A stretch of DNA of 34,255 bases, taken from Flavobacteriaceae bacterium. Its GTDB lineage: Bacteria; Bacteroidota; Bacteroidia; Flavobacteriales; Flavobacteriaceae. Every line of letters starts with the position of its first letter. The first letter of the stretch is position 1. Under the pieces are notes generated by a model that was given only the letters and a program-made list of their open reading frames with translations, had not been told where the DNA came from and made no database searches. The stretch covers positions 1 through 34,255 of the forward strand of contig CANHRI010000028.1 in the NCBI GenBank assembly GCA_947463515.1, given 5' to 3'. Shown one piece after another: positions 7,954 to 15,842 of the stretch. The position numbers and the translations under genes were made by a program.

Positions 7954-9342
7954 ATGGATACGATTAAACAATACGTACAAACCCATAAAGATCGTTTTAT
8001 CAACGAACTCATTGAAATCCTAAAAATACCGTCCGTCAGTGCCGATAGTGCCTACGCACAAGATGTCATTGACATGGCCAATGCGGTTAAAGAAAGTCTG
8101 CTCCGCGCCGGCTGTGATGTAGTCGAATTGTGTGAAACCCCCGGCTACCCTATCGTATTCGGAGAGAAAATCATCGACCCTAATTTGCCCACAGTATTGG
8201 TCTACGGCCATTACGATGTACAACCGCCCGATCCGATTGAATTGTGGGATTCTCCCCCATTTGAACCGATCATAAAAACCACTGAAATCCATCCCGAAGG
8301 TGCCATCTTCGCCCGCGGGGCTTGCGACGACAAAGGACAAATGTTCATGCACGTCAAAGCGTTTGAATACATGAATCAAACCAACACCTTGCCCTGTAAC
8401 GTCAAATTCATGATCGAAGGTGAAGAAGAAGTCGGATCCAAATCGTTGAGCTGGTTTGTGGAACGCAACCAAGAAAAATTGGCCAACGACGTGATTTTAA
8501 TCTCCGATACGGGCATGATTTCCAACCAACAGCCGTCGATTACTACCGGTTTACGCGGATTGAGTTATGTGGAAGTTGAAGTTACCGGCCCCAATCGCGA
8601 TTTACATTCGGGCTTGTATGGTGGAGCGGTAGCCAACCCCATCAACATTTTGTCCAAAATGATTGCATCCCTACACGACGAAAACAATCACATTACGATT
8701 CCCGGCTTTTACGACAAAGTCGAAGAATTGTCCGCTGCCGAGCGTGCCGAAATGGCGAAACGTCCGTATAGCGAAGACGCGTACAAAAAAGCCCTTGATA
8801 TTGCCGATGTCTATGGCGAAGCAGGTTACTCGACCAACGAGCGCAATTCGATTCGTCCCACGCTCGATGTCAACGGTATTTGGGGCGGATACACCGGCGA
8901 AGGCGCCAAAACCGTGATTGCAAGTAAAGCCTATGCCAAAATCTCCATGCGTTTGGTTCCTCACCAAGATTGGGAGGAAATCACCGAGCTCTTTACCAAA
9001 CACTTCGAAAGCATCGCTCCGGCTGGGGTCAAAGTAAAAGTGACGCCACACCACGGGGGACAAGGATATGTGACCCCCATCGACAGCATTGGGTACCAAG
9101 CCGCCAACAAAGCGTATACGGAAACTTTTGGTGTCCCTGCGATTCCCGTTCGTTCTGGAGGAAGCATCCCGATTGTGGCGCTGTTTGAAAAAGAATTAAA
9201 GTCCAAAACCATCTTAATGGGCTTCGGACTCGATAGCGATGCCATTCATTCGCCCAACGAACATTATGGCATTTTCAACTACTTAAAAGGGATTGAAACG
9301 ATTCCGTTGTTTTACAAATACTTTGTAGAGTTGAGTAAATAA
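7954..9342 (+). CDS. M20-family metallo-dipeptidase
   Basis: The 462-residue protein has the M20 peptidase motif series. GHYDVQPPDP supplies metal ligand His86 and adjacent Asp88, RGACDDKGQ the bridging Asp (125 or 126), and EGEEEVGS (155-162) the catalytic and metal-binding Glu pair. HSPNE near the C-terminus holds the last His ligand. The central dimerisation (lid) domain lies at about residues 185-345, starting after RDLHSG. Length and motifs fit the CNDP/PepV-like branch, cytosolic enzymes that cleave dipeptides with two zinc or manganese ions. There is no signal peptide. It stands alone between the tRNA-Leu region and a terminator. Exact peptide preference cannot be read from sequence. 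Confidence 0.93.
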   Translation: MDTIKQYVQTHKDRFINELIEILKIPSVSADSAYAQDVIDMANAVKESLLRAGCDVVELCETPGYPIVFGEKIIDPNLPTVLVYGHYDVQPPDPIELWDSPPFEPIIKTTEIHPEGAIFARGACDDKGQMFMHVKAFEYMNQTNTLPCNVKFMIEGEEEVGSKSLSWFVERNQEKLANDVILISDTGMISNQQPSITTGLRGLSYVEVEVTGPNRDLHSGLYGGAVANPINILSKMIASLHDENNHITIPGFYDKVEELSAAERAEMAKRPYSEDAYKKALDIADVYGEAGYSTNERNSIRPTLDVNGIWGGYTGEGAKTVIASKAYAKISMRLVPHQDWEEITELFTKHFESIAPAGVKVKVTPHHGGQGYVTPIDSIGYQAANKAYTETFGVPAIPVRSGGSIPIVALFEKELKSKTILMGFGLDSDAIHSPNEHYGIFNYLKGIETIPLFYKYFVELSK

Positions 9343-9346
9343 CACC

Positions 9347-9378
9347 AAAAGCTGTTTCGAAAGAGGCAGCTTTTTTTT
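9347..9378 (+). terminator. Terminator of the M20 dipeptidase gene
   Basis: AAAAGCTG and CAGCTTTT pair around a 12-base loop, followed by a T run, beginning 5 bases after the stop codon. Confidence 0.8.
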
Positions 9379-9476
9379 GGGCGTGCCCCAGTGAAACGAC
9401 CCCGAGTTCCCATCGAGTACGTGCCACGGGGTCGGGTCGTCCGTGGTGCGCGGCACCTTACTTCCACCCCTCACGC
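9379..9476 (+). repeat. Structured intergenic element, copy 1
   Basis: The 9343-9770 spacer has no credible gene. This copy opens with the palindrome GGGCGTGCCC, then the core CGGGGTCGGGTCGTCCGTGG (9427-9446), and closes with CTTCCACCCCTCACGC. The inner part can pair (CCACGG with CCGTGG). The core matches the reverse complement of copy 2 at about 15 of 20 positions. I recall elements with the same opening, core and closing blocks around a variable inner hairpin in many Flavobacteriaceae spacers; this was not checked. Confidence 0.6.
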
Positions 9477-9548
9477 AAAAGTGCAGCCCATTAAATATCG
9501 ATACGCAAACCCAAAACCTTCTTACGGTACGAAAATCGTTCAATCCAG

Positions 9549-9613
9549 CCCCGGTAGCAGTGGAAATCCTGCAAAACGCAGTGGAGCAGATTGCAACGGA
9601 TAACGGGACCCCG
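9549..9613 (-). repeat. Structured intergenic element, copy 2 (inverted to copy 1)
   Basis: On the plus strand it runs from CCCCGGTAGCAGTGGAAATC to CAACGGATAACGGGACCCCG. Outer CCCG/CGGG and inner AATCCTGC/GCAGATT arms can pair, with an internal loop between them and a small hairpin loop. Its orientation is opposite to copy 1, which ends 72 bases away. Confidence 0.6.
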
Positions 9614-9731
9614 CCTTCATCGAGACGAAAAACGAACTGCTGCCATAAAAAAAGAAAAATAAAACTGCTGTATGTCAACGATTTAACAGAATTATATTGC
9701 GCTAAAAATACCATGAGGCCATTTTTGGCGT

Positions 9732-9739
9732 TACTTTTG
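9732..9739 (+). promoter_or_regulatory. -7 element for the DUF4407 gene
   Basis: TACTTTTG matches TAnnTTTG, 31 bases before the ATG at 9771. The leader is a run of ATC/AATC words (ATCATCATCATCAATC). Confidence 0.45.
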
Positions 9740-9770
9740 TATCATCATCATCAATCAAAAATCAATCATC

Positions 9771-10874
9771 ATGTTAAAACGTTTCTTCTTGCTTTGTTCG
9801 GGCGTGGACAAAGACCTGATTGCCGGCTGTAGTAACGGCGAGCAAAACAAGTATGCCGGCATTGGCGCGACCGTATTCTTCACGGCTTTTATGGCTTTTT
9901 TGGCGGGGAGTTATGCGCTCTTCACCGTATTTGACAATTATTATATCGCGACGGCCTTCGGACTCGTATGGGGTTTGCTGATTTTTAATTTGGACCGCTT
10001 TATCGTGTCGACGTTAAAAAAGCGCGATTCTTTTTTGGATGAATTTATACAAGCCTCTCCGCGTATTGCGTTGGCTTTGATTATCGCCATCGTGATTTCG
10101 AAACCGTTGGAAATCAAAATTTTTGAAAAAGAAATCAATACCGTCATTCTCAAAGAAAAGAACGATATGGCCCTCGCCAACAAAACGCAGGTGGCCAATT
10201 TGTATAAATCGGATTTGGACCAAAACCAAGCTGCAATGGACAGCGTGAAAAGTTCGATAACGAACAAAGAGAAGGAAGTCGCTGTCTTATACCAAGCTTA
10301 CATCACCGAAGCGGAAGGCACAGCAGGGACAAAAAAAATGGGTAAGGGTCCGATTTACAAAGAAAAACGCACCGCGTATGACCGAGCCGCTGTGCAGCTG
10401 GATTCGTTGAAAAAAGTAACAGCCGCCACAATCGCTGAACGGGAGGCACGGGCGAAAACCTTGCAAGCTGATGTGGATCAAAAAGTGAGTGAAACCCAAC
10501 CGATTATTAATGGATTTGACGGACTCATGGCGCGCATCAATGCCTTGGGGAAATTGCCTTTCTTGCCATCGTTTTTTATCATGCTGTTGTTTTTGGCGAT
10601 TGAAACGGCGCCGGTGATTGCCAAACTGCTGTCACCCAAAGGGGAATATGATTTTAAACTAGAAGATCAAGATATGGCGTTGAAAAACGTTTTGGAGCAA
10701 AACCGCTACCAGAGTACATTGCAACAACAAACCGATGCTGCGATTTATGATCGGGTGTATGCCGACCTTCGTGAGGATAAAGCCTTATATGACTACAAGC
10801 GGAAAGGTGCAAGGGAACTACTGCAACTGCAAGCCGATGGATTTGTAGCGCAACAGAAAAAAGTTTTAAAATAA
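9771..10874 (+). CDS. DUF4407 multi-pass membrane protein
   Basis: The 367-residue protein matches the DUF4407 family: a short soluble start (LCSGVDKDLIAGCSNGEQNKYAGIGATVFFTA family block), then transmembrane segments at about residues 30-52, 56-75 and 97-117. A long charged helical region follows (about 125-250, probably coiled coil), another transmembrane segment at about 263-285, and a C-terminal charged tail. NLDRFIV after the second segment is a conserved family block. Function is unknown; the shape suggests an envelope protein with a periplasmic or cytoplasmic coiled-coil domain between membrane segments. It is monocistronic, ending at a perfect palindromic terminator. Confidence 0.88.
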   Translation: MLKRFFLLCSGVDKDLIAGCSNGEQNKYAGIGATVFFTAFMAFLAGSYALFTVFDNYYIATAFGLVWGLLIFNLDRFIVSTLKKRDSFLDEFIQASPRIALALIIAIVISKPLEIKIFEKEINTVILKEKNDMALANKTQVANLYKSDLDQNQAAMDSVKSSITNKEKEVAVLYQAYITEAEGTAGTKKMGKGPIYKEKRTAYDRAAVQLDSLKKVTAATIAEREARAKTLQADVDQKVSETQPIINGFDGLMARINALGKLPFLPSFFIMLLFLAIETAPVIAKLLSPKGEYDFKLEDQDMALKNVLEQNRYQSTLQQQTDAAIYDRVYADLREDKALYDYKRKGARELLQLQADGFVAQQKKVLK

Positions 10875-10875
10875 A

Positions 10876-10897
10876 AAAAGTCCCAATTGGGACTTTT
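10876..10897. terminator. Palindromic terminator after the DUF4407 gene
   Basis: AAAAGTCCC AATT GGGACTTTT is a perfect palindrome directly after the stop codon, with T on both strands. Confidence 0.85.
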
Positions 10898-10918
10898 AGC
10901 TAACTAAATTGGGAAGAA

Positions 10919-10980
10919 CTAACCGGGATTTATTTTATAACCCTAAAAAACATCTGCCGCCTACTGCAGAACCCGGTTAG
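10919..10980. repeat. Long-loop inverted repeat in the convergent spacer
   Basis: CTAACCGGG (10919-10927) and CCCGGTTAG (10972-10980) are perfect 9-bp arms around a 44-base loop. A second small hairpin, AGGAG (10995-10999) with CTCCT (11012-11016), lies between it and the stop of the next minus-strand gene. There is no long T tract, so this is not a typical terminator. Confidence 0.55.
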
Positions 10981-11033
10981 CATCCAAATCTTAAAGGAGC
11001 ACACTCTAAAACTCCTAAAAGAAATTCAACCCT

Positions 11034-11390
11034 TTATGGTAGGACTTGGAGGTAGTGTTGTAATTGGAGAATTAACTCTTCTTTACTTTGACTAAAATCC
11101 AAAGCGTACATTCGTTCGTTTTTTACAAAATCAATTTTGGTATCCAAAATATGACTTGCTGTTCCCACGACCACTGGAATCTCTAAAGTGTTTAAGCGCA
11201 CTAAATTTAAGAGGTCACTGATATCATTGACAATAAAAAAGCAAATGGTATAGCTTTTAAATTGTTCTGCACTGAATTTGTTTTTCGACGTACAGGTGGC
11301 TATGGGATTGGTTTTTCCAAAATGCTTTTTAACAAAAGAAGAAAAACCTTTAGTCGTATCGTATACAATAATGTGGTGTTGCGCACCCAT
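11034..11390 (-). CDS. Small protein resembling a degenerate receiver domain
   Basis: I do not recognise this 118-residue protein. Its order of hydrophobic strands and helices (HHIIVYD, FSSFVKKHF, NPIATCT, CFFIVND, LLNLVRLN, IPVVVGT, MYALDF, then a C-terminal helix) resembles a CheY-like receiver. In that reading the phospho-acceptor position after the third strand is Asn, and the paired N-terminal acids and the conserved Lys are absent. It would then be a non-phosphorylated pseudo-receiver; this is inference. Its ATG overlaps the upstream gene's stop (TAATG), so translation is probably coupled. It lies downstream of the LytTR/kinase locus on the same strand. Confidence 0.8.
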   Translation of the reverse strand: MGAQHHIIVYDTTKGFSSFVKKHFGKTNPIATCTSKNKFSAEQFKSYTICFFIVNDISDLLNLVRLNTLEIPVVVGTASHILDTKIDFVKNERMYALDFSQSKEELILQLQHYLQVLP

Positions 11391-11812
11391 TATACCGCTT
11401 TCAGATACGTATCCTCTGTTTGTAAACGCGACTTTATTTTTTTGACCAATAATTTCGCATCTTCACGCCATTCATAATGTACTTTTACGTTTATCGGTTG
11501 ATAATTAGTGGTTATCAACTGGATTTTGTACACATACTTTTTATTTAAAAGTATGTTAAACGTAAAAAACACGCCAAAAAATAACGCGATTCCAATAATA
11601 ATTATCGCCTGTGCATGCACCATAAAGGAACATAATAAAGTTACTACCGAAATTAATAGAATAAGAACGTTTGCGGTGTTGTCTCGGAATTTGTGTAATT
11701 GTACTTTTCGAAATTGGTCATACGAAAAAGTACGAATAACGCCTTGGTCGCTGAGGCAAAAAAAGGATTCAGAGAGCACACCTAAATTATTGTTAAATAT
11801 GACTTTATCCAC
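11390..11812 (-). CDS. Small membrane protein, function unknown
   Basis: The 140-residue protein has two adjacent transmembrane segments (about residues 48-66 and 68-90), forming a hairpin. A short N-terminal domain (FNNNLGVLSESFFCLSDQG and a following FSYDQF block) and a charged C-terminal domain (about 92-140) flank it. The pattern resembles small bacterial PH-like or membrane-hairpin proteins, but I cannot assign a family. It is translationally coupled to the receiver-like gene that follows and is preceded by a good promoter, so the pair may be expressed apart from the LytTR operon 130 bases upstream. Confidence 0.8.
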   Translation of the reverse strand: MDKVIFNNNLGVLSESFFCLSDQGVIRTFSYDQFRKVQLHKFRDNTANVLILLISVVTLLCSFMVHAQAIIIIGIALFFGVFFTFNILLNKKYVYKIQLITTNYQPINVKVHYEWREDAKLLVKKIKSRLQTEDTYLKAV

Positions 11813-11841
11813 GGTAGTTGGGGATTGTAATTTTATTATTC

Positions 11842-11869
11842 CAAATCTACTAAGGAAGGTTTTGTCAAA
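11842..11869 (-). promoter_or_regulatory. Promoter of the two-gene small-protein unit
   Basis: On the minus strand, TTTG (11866-11869) is followed by a 16-base spacer and TAGATTTG (11842-11849), matching the -33/-7 pattern. It lies about 30 bases before the ATG at 11812. Confidence 0.5.
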
Positions 11870-11942
11870 TATTTTTTTTCGATTTCAATGGATTATCTGG
11901 CGCTGGAAAACGCTTACCTGTCGACGAAATGCACTATTACCA

Positions 11943-12650
11943 TCAAATAAGATTGATTCGTTCGATAAGATTTATGCGATTATTCTTACTAACAGGGATG
12001 ATTTCTTTCCCAATCAATACCGTAGAATCCTTAATATCGATAATCTTCGCACAATTAATGATGAATGAACGATGGGTTTTTACAAAAACCTCAGGGGGAA
12101 GTTTGGCTTGTAACTTGGTCAACGTAGTATGTACTACATAATTTTGAGTCTCTGTTTTGATAATGACGTAATCGCCATTGGCTTTGACATAATCGATACT
12201 ATTAAGGTCAATTTTTATGAGGCGTTTATCAATATTTACATAGATTTCTTGAGTGATTTTTGAGGTTACGGATTTTTGGTTGGTGGGTACTGCTTTTTTC
12301 TGACGTACCCGTTGCATCGCCTTTTCAAAACGGGTTTCTGTAATGGGTTTAACCAAATAATCTACAATACAATCAAAATTGAAAGCTTCCAATGCTAAGT
12401 TTTTATCATTGGTCACCAAAATAACCAAAGGCGGATTCTTGATGGTTTGTAGGAAATCAAATCCTGAGAAGTTGGGCATGTGAATATCCAAAAAAATCAC
12501 ATCCAAGCCCGGATTTGTATTTAAGTACTTCATCACTTCAATGGCATTGCTAAACACACCATCGACAACAAGATCAGGTGTTTTTAATACCAAATGACTT
12601 AATACTTCACGAGCTAATAACTCATCGTCTACAATAATACATTTCATCAT
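11943..12650 (-). CDS. LytTR-family response regulator
   Basis: The 235-residue protein has an N-terminal receiver domain (1-120) with acidic residues Asp8-Asp9, phospho-acceptor Asp55 in FLDIHMPN, Thr80 and Lys101 in YLVKP. A C-terminal LytTR DNA-binding domain follows (about 135-232; YVNIDKRLIKIDLNSIDYVKANGDYV, then VKTHRSFIIN). LytTR regulators bind pairs of 9-bp direct repeats. Its ATG overlaps the stop of the HPt gene (ATGA), placing it last in a five-gene operon. It is the likely output of the HNOBA kinase phosphorelay. Candidate target sites lie at 7485-7515 and, weaker, at 16308-16339 upstream of its own operon. Confidence 0.95.
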   Translation of the reverse strand: MMKCIIVDDELLAREVLSHLVLKTPDLVVDGVFSNAIEVMKYLNTNPGLDVIFLDIHMPNFSGFDFLQTIKNPPLVILVTNDKNLALEAFNFDCIVDYLVKPITETRFEKAMQRVRQKKAVPTNQKSVTSKITQEIYVNIDKRLIKIDLNSIDYVKANGDYVIIKTETQNYVVHTTLTKLQAKLPPEVFVKTHRSFIINCAKIIDIKDSTVLIGKEIIPVSKNNRINLIERINLI

Positions 12651-12976
12651 TCCTCTAAGGTATTAATAAAGTGCTTAATTTGACTCATAATATGTTCAAA
12701 TTCAGGCGCGAGGCGTCCCTCATTTTTATGCAACTCTTCTTCATATTTGTGGGCAATTTGATACGAATATTCCATGCCCAAAAATCCAATCTTATGCTTG
12801 AGTCGATGTACAAATGTAATTATTTTCTTAAAATCAAATTCAGCACTTGCTTTTTTATATTCGGTATAATCGGCCTGAAATTCGGAAACCATCACAGCAA
12901 TTAAACGTTTCTTTAAAAACGTATCGCCGTCGGCCAAACGATGTACATAGTCTAAATTAGGTTGTTCGTGTGCCAT
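12647..12976 (-). CDS. HPt phosphotransfer protein
   Basis: Starting at the second in-frame ATG (MAHEQPNLDY) the protein has 109 residues. An earlier ATG at 13003 would add only nine residues lying inside the kinase gene. The helical protein carries VHRLKHKIGFLG, with His57 as the phospho-accepting histidine and Lys60 following it, matching the HPt signature HxxKG/H. HPt domains relay phosphate between a kinase or receiver and a final response regulator. The gene overlaps the end of the kinase gene by about 20 bases and the start of the LytTR gene by 4 bases, so all three are made together. Confidence 0.88.
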   Translation of the reverse strand: MAHEQPNLDYVHRLADGDTFLKKRLIAVMVSEFQADYTEYKKASAEFDFKKIITFVHRLKHKIGFLGMEYSYQIAHKYEEELHKNEGRLAPEFEHIMSQIKHFINTLEE

Positions 12977-15293
12977 CTTTATGAAGGGTAAAGTAAAAAA
13001 CACTGCCTACGCCGGGCTCACTTTCAAGATGTATCGTTTCTTGCATATCGTCGAGAATCTTCTTAACGATGGTGAGACCAATCCCTGTAGAACGGTCATT
13101 AGGATTAAGGGATTCAAACATTTTGAAAATTCGTTTTACATCTTTTTCGTGAATGCCTTTTCCGTTATCGCGAATGCTAAAGGTAAACTGATGCGGTTCC
13201 TCTTGGTAGTTAATTTCGACCCAACCTTCGGACTTATCATTATATAAAATGGCGTTGGTTATTAAGTTAAGGAATAATTGTTGTAAGCGATAAGCATCTC
13301 CTTGAACAGTGGGAAGTTCGCGATTAATATGAATCTTTATATTTGGTGGGACTTCAATAATTGACGTGACCGACTGAATTAATTGATTTAAATTGATTTG
13401 TTCGGTCTTGTATTGAGTATGATCGATGCGCGAGTAGGATAAGATTCCTTGAATAAGGCGTTCCATCTTTTCTACTTTTTCCTGAATCAATTCAAAATAC
13501 TGGGCCGTAACGCTATTAAACGCTTGGTCGTTATCTTCTTTAATAAACGTGATAAGCGAGTGAATGCTCCGCAATGGCGACTTTAAGTCGTGGGATACAA
13601 TTTGCGCATACTCATTTAACTGTCGGTTTTGTTGTTCTAACTTGGCCAACAACTCCTCTCGAAGCCTTTCCAAATTTCGAGTCTCCGTAACATCAAAATG
13701 AAGTCCAATCGACCCTATTACCGATCCTTTAATGTCGTAATTCGGACCACCGCTGACCAACCAAACGCGCTCCTCGCCGTTACTATCCGTCACTTCTAAC
13801 TCATATGAATCGGAAATCTTACTTTTACGCAGTTCTGATTTTTCAGTGAGTAAGCGTCGGGTTTCTTCGTTTAGAAAAACATCAACTCCCTTTTTACCTA
13901 TCAATTCCTCTGGAGTAAATCCACTCATCGCGCAAAAACGTTGGTTGGTTAACAGGATATTATCTTCATTGTCCACCTCCAATAACCCAATATTCATGTT
14001 TTCAATGATGCGTCGGTACTTTTCTTTTTCATAATTCAAATTCTCCTGAAAATTGCGTTCCAACGTGATGTCTTGATAGGCCCAAAGGTGCCCTTTATGC
14101 ACTTCGTCGATGACAATCGGAATATACGAACGGGCAAAAAACCGCCCATCTTTTAGCTCCAAGACCTCATTGATAACGGTTTCTTTTTGTGCCAAAATTT
14201 CCTCAATCCGTTGTACAAACCCCTCGGGATCTTTGAAGTGTAATTTGGATTCTTGAGCAGAATTAGAACAATTGGCTCCAATCAAATACTCAGGATCAAC
14301 TGGTATGTCAAACATGGAGCAAAACTTTTGATTGACCAATAAAATATGTCGGTTTTCATCTTCTAACAAAACACCATCATGAAGGTTAAGTATCAACGTT
14401 CGCAAACGTTGTTCAGATTCTCGTAATCGATCCTCCATTTCCTTCTTGGGCGTAATATCCTCAATGATCGTATAATATTCGATGAAATTTCCAAGTTGAT
14501 CAAATACGGGTTGCCCTTTGATACGCGACCAAAAAGCACCGCCATCACGAAGTTTATGTTGCACTTCAAAATCAAACCATTGGGCATCACGAAAGGCTAC
14601 CATCATTTGGTGTAGGGTATTTCTATCGGTGTGCTCCATTACGCCCAAATCATACAGGGTTTTACCAAGTACCTCTTCCTCGCAATACCCTGTCATTTTT
14701 AAATACGAAGGGTTCACCCAGAATATTTCACCATGAAAATCGGAAAGAACTACCCCGTTTTCATTGGTACTTACAACTAAAGACAACTTTTTAATTTCCT
14801 CCTTGTCGCGTTGTAATTCTTTTTTCTGACCCGAAATGGCGTGTACCATGTATTTCAAATCGCTGTTGCTGATTTCTAAACTTCGCAACATATTGAGCAT
14901 ATCGATACTTGAATCGTGGTAGGCAAAATCACCGATATCTAACTTCTTCTCGTGCAATTCCTCAATATTAGAAACCCATGGGGAACCCACAAAAAGATAC
15001 TCATCGTGATGCTCAAGAAATTGACCGCGCAAAAAGGTACGTGATTGTGTAATCACATTGATGACCAGCAAAGAGTCTGTTAACTTTTCAAAAACGATCG
15101 CTTTTCCTTGAGGCACGATAGGATTTTTGAATTGAAAATAGGTTTCAAACGACGTATTCTCTTGCAGTTCGGGCACCATTTTATGAAGACTTGGGCCGAA
15201 GTGACGCAGCATCCGATTTTTGTCTACCACCATATAGAATGGAAATAACGTAGAGAAAGTATCCCGATCAAAATGAAACATGGCTGCACTCAT
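12957..15293 (-). CDS. HNOBA-PAS-PAS-PAS histidine kinase
   Basis: The 778-residue protein begins with a heme-NO-binding-associated (HNOBA) domain (about 11-140). Signs are FSTLFPFYMVVDKN, FGPSL with a following P, LRGQFLE, FVGSPWVSNIEEL and DIGDFAYHDSSIDML, closely matching the domain next to H-NOX in soluble guanylate cyclases. A coiled-coil linker (about 137-170) leads to three PAS domains (about 171-283, 295-412, 425-540). The kinase core has HisKA His568 (VSHDLKSPLRS), N box Asn680, DNGKGI (709-714) and GIGL (737-740). No transmembrane segment is visible, so it is cytosolic. It has no receiver domain, so phosphate presumably passes through separate receiver and HPt proteins. Its ATG overlaps the H-NOX-like stop (ATGA), which supports partnership. 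Confidence 0.95.
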   Translation of the reverse strand: MSAAMFHFDRDTFSTLFPFYMVVDKNRMLRHFGPSLHKMVPELQENTSFETYFQFKNPIVPQGKAIVFEKLTDSLLVINVITQSRTFLRGQFLEHHDEYLFVGSPWVSNIEELHEKKLDIGDFAYHDSSIDMLNMLRSLEISNSDLKYMVHAISGQKKELQRDKEEIKKLSLVVSTNENGVVLSDFHGEIFWVNPSYLKMTGYCEEEVLGKTLYDLGVMEHTDRNTLHQMMVAFRDAQWFDFEVQHKLRDGGAFWSRIKGQPVFDQLGNFIEYYTIIEDITPKKEMEDRLRESEQRLRTLILNLHDGVLLEDENRHILLVNQKFCSMFDIPVDPEYLIGANCSNSAQESKLHFKDPEGFVQRIEEILAQKETVINEVLELKDGRFFARSYIPIVIDEVHKGHLWAYQDITLERNFQENLNYEKEKYRRIIENMNIGLLEVDNEDNILLTNQRFCAMSGFTPEELIGKKGVDVFLNEETRRLLTEKSELRKSKISDSYELEVTDSNGEERVWLVSGGPNYDIKGSVIGSIGLHFDVTETRNLERLREELLAKLEQQNRQLNEYAQIVSHDLKSPLRSIHSLITFIKEDNDQAFNSVTAQYFELIQEKVEKMERLIQGILSYSRIDHTQYKTEQINLNQLIQSVTSIIEVPPNIKIHINRELPTVQGDAYRLQQLFLNLITNAILYNDKSEGWVEINYQEEPHQFTFSIRDNGKGIHEKDVKRIFKMFESLNPNDRSTGIGLTIVKKILDDMQETIHLESEPGVGSVFYFTLHKDGTRTT

Positions 15294-15835
15294 AAAAATT
15301 GGATACGGAAATGATACGATTCCCCTTCAGTTACCATACGATGCAAAGAAAAATCCGCATCAGAAATTGCATATAGTGTGGCAAAACCTTGTAAAACGCC
15401 CTCTGAAAAACGAGGCTCTTTAAGTCGGTAAGGCGTGTGAAAAAAGTCGATAGCGTCTTGGGAATAATTTACAGATCGAAATTGCGTTAAATTCAATTTC
15501 TCATAAATCAAGGATAATCGATTGATAAAAAGAGGAAAATCCAAAAGAAATTGACGATAAGCGGGAACTCCTTTTTCTAATTTTCCCAAATACAATTTTG
15601 GCACCGAATGCAACGCCCACCAATATCCGATTTGATAATACAAATCGGCAGTCGTTTTCCCAGAAAAGTGAAGCAGTCCTTTTAAAATATTTTCAAGAAT
15701 TGGGTCGGGGTAAAACTCAGAGTTAATAAAAAAATCATCCTCCAACCCTACCGATTCACAGACTTGTTGCCAAACCTGATGTCCTTCATTTTGGATCGCA
15801 TATTCTTTAATTGCGTTGATAAAAATACCGTACAT
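15290..15835 (-). CDS. H-NOX (HNOB)-like protein lacking the proximal heme His
   Basis: The 181-residue protein has the length and outline of H-NOX domains: MYGIFINAIKEYA at the start, W22, FYPDP, a YYQIGYWWALHS helix, LLDFPLFINRLSLIYEKL, and a C-terminal FSEGVLQGFATLY block. In hand alignment to heme-binding H-NOX proteins the proximal His falls on Ile104 (seven residues before Tyr111). The YxSxR propionate motif appears as FHTPY (132-136). H-NOX proteins bind NO or O2 through heme and control a partner kinase or cyclase. If the alignment is right, this protein binds heme weakly, differently or not at all, and may sense another ligand. It is coupled by a 4-base overlap to the HNOBA kinase. 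Confidence 0.85.
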   Translation of the reverse strand: MYGIFINAIKEYAIQNEGHQVWQQVCESVGLEDDFFINSEFYPDPILENILKGLLHFSGKTTADLYYQIGYWWALHSVPKLYLGKLEKGVPAYRQFLLDFPLFINRLSLIYEKLNLTQFRSVNYSQDAIDFFHTPYRLKEPRFSEGVLQGFATLYAISDADFSLHRMVTEGESYHFRIQFL

Positions 15836-15842
15836 AGTGATT

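Noticed and set aside
9283-9832. Overlapping open frames on both strands between the M20 and DUF4407 genes
   Set aside because: They cover the terminator and the two structured repeat elements, have no family motifs, and overlap real genes.
11508-12068. 186-codon plus-strand open frame
   Set aside because: It lies antisense to the small membrane protein and the LytTR gene, both of which have coherent family features and promoters.
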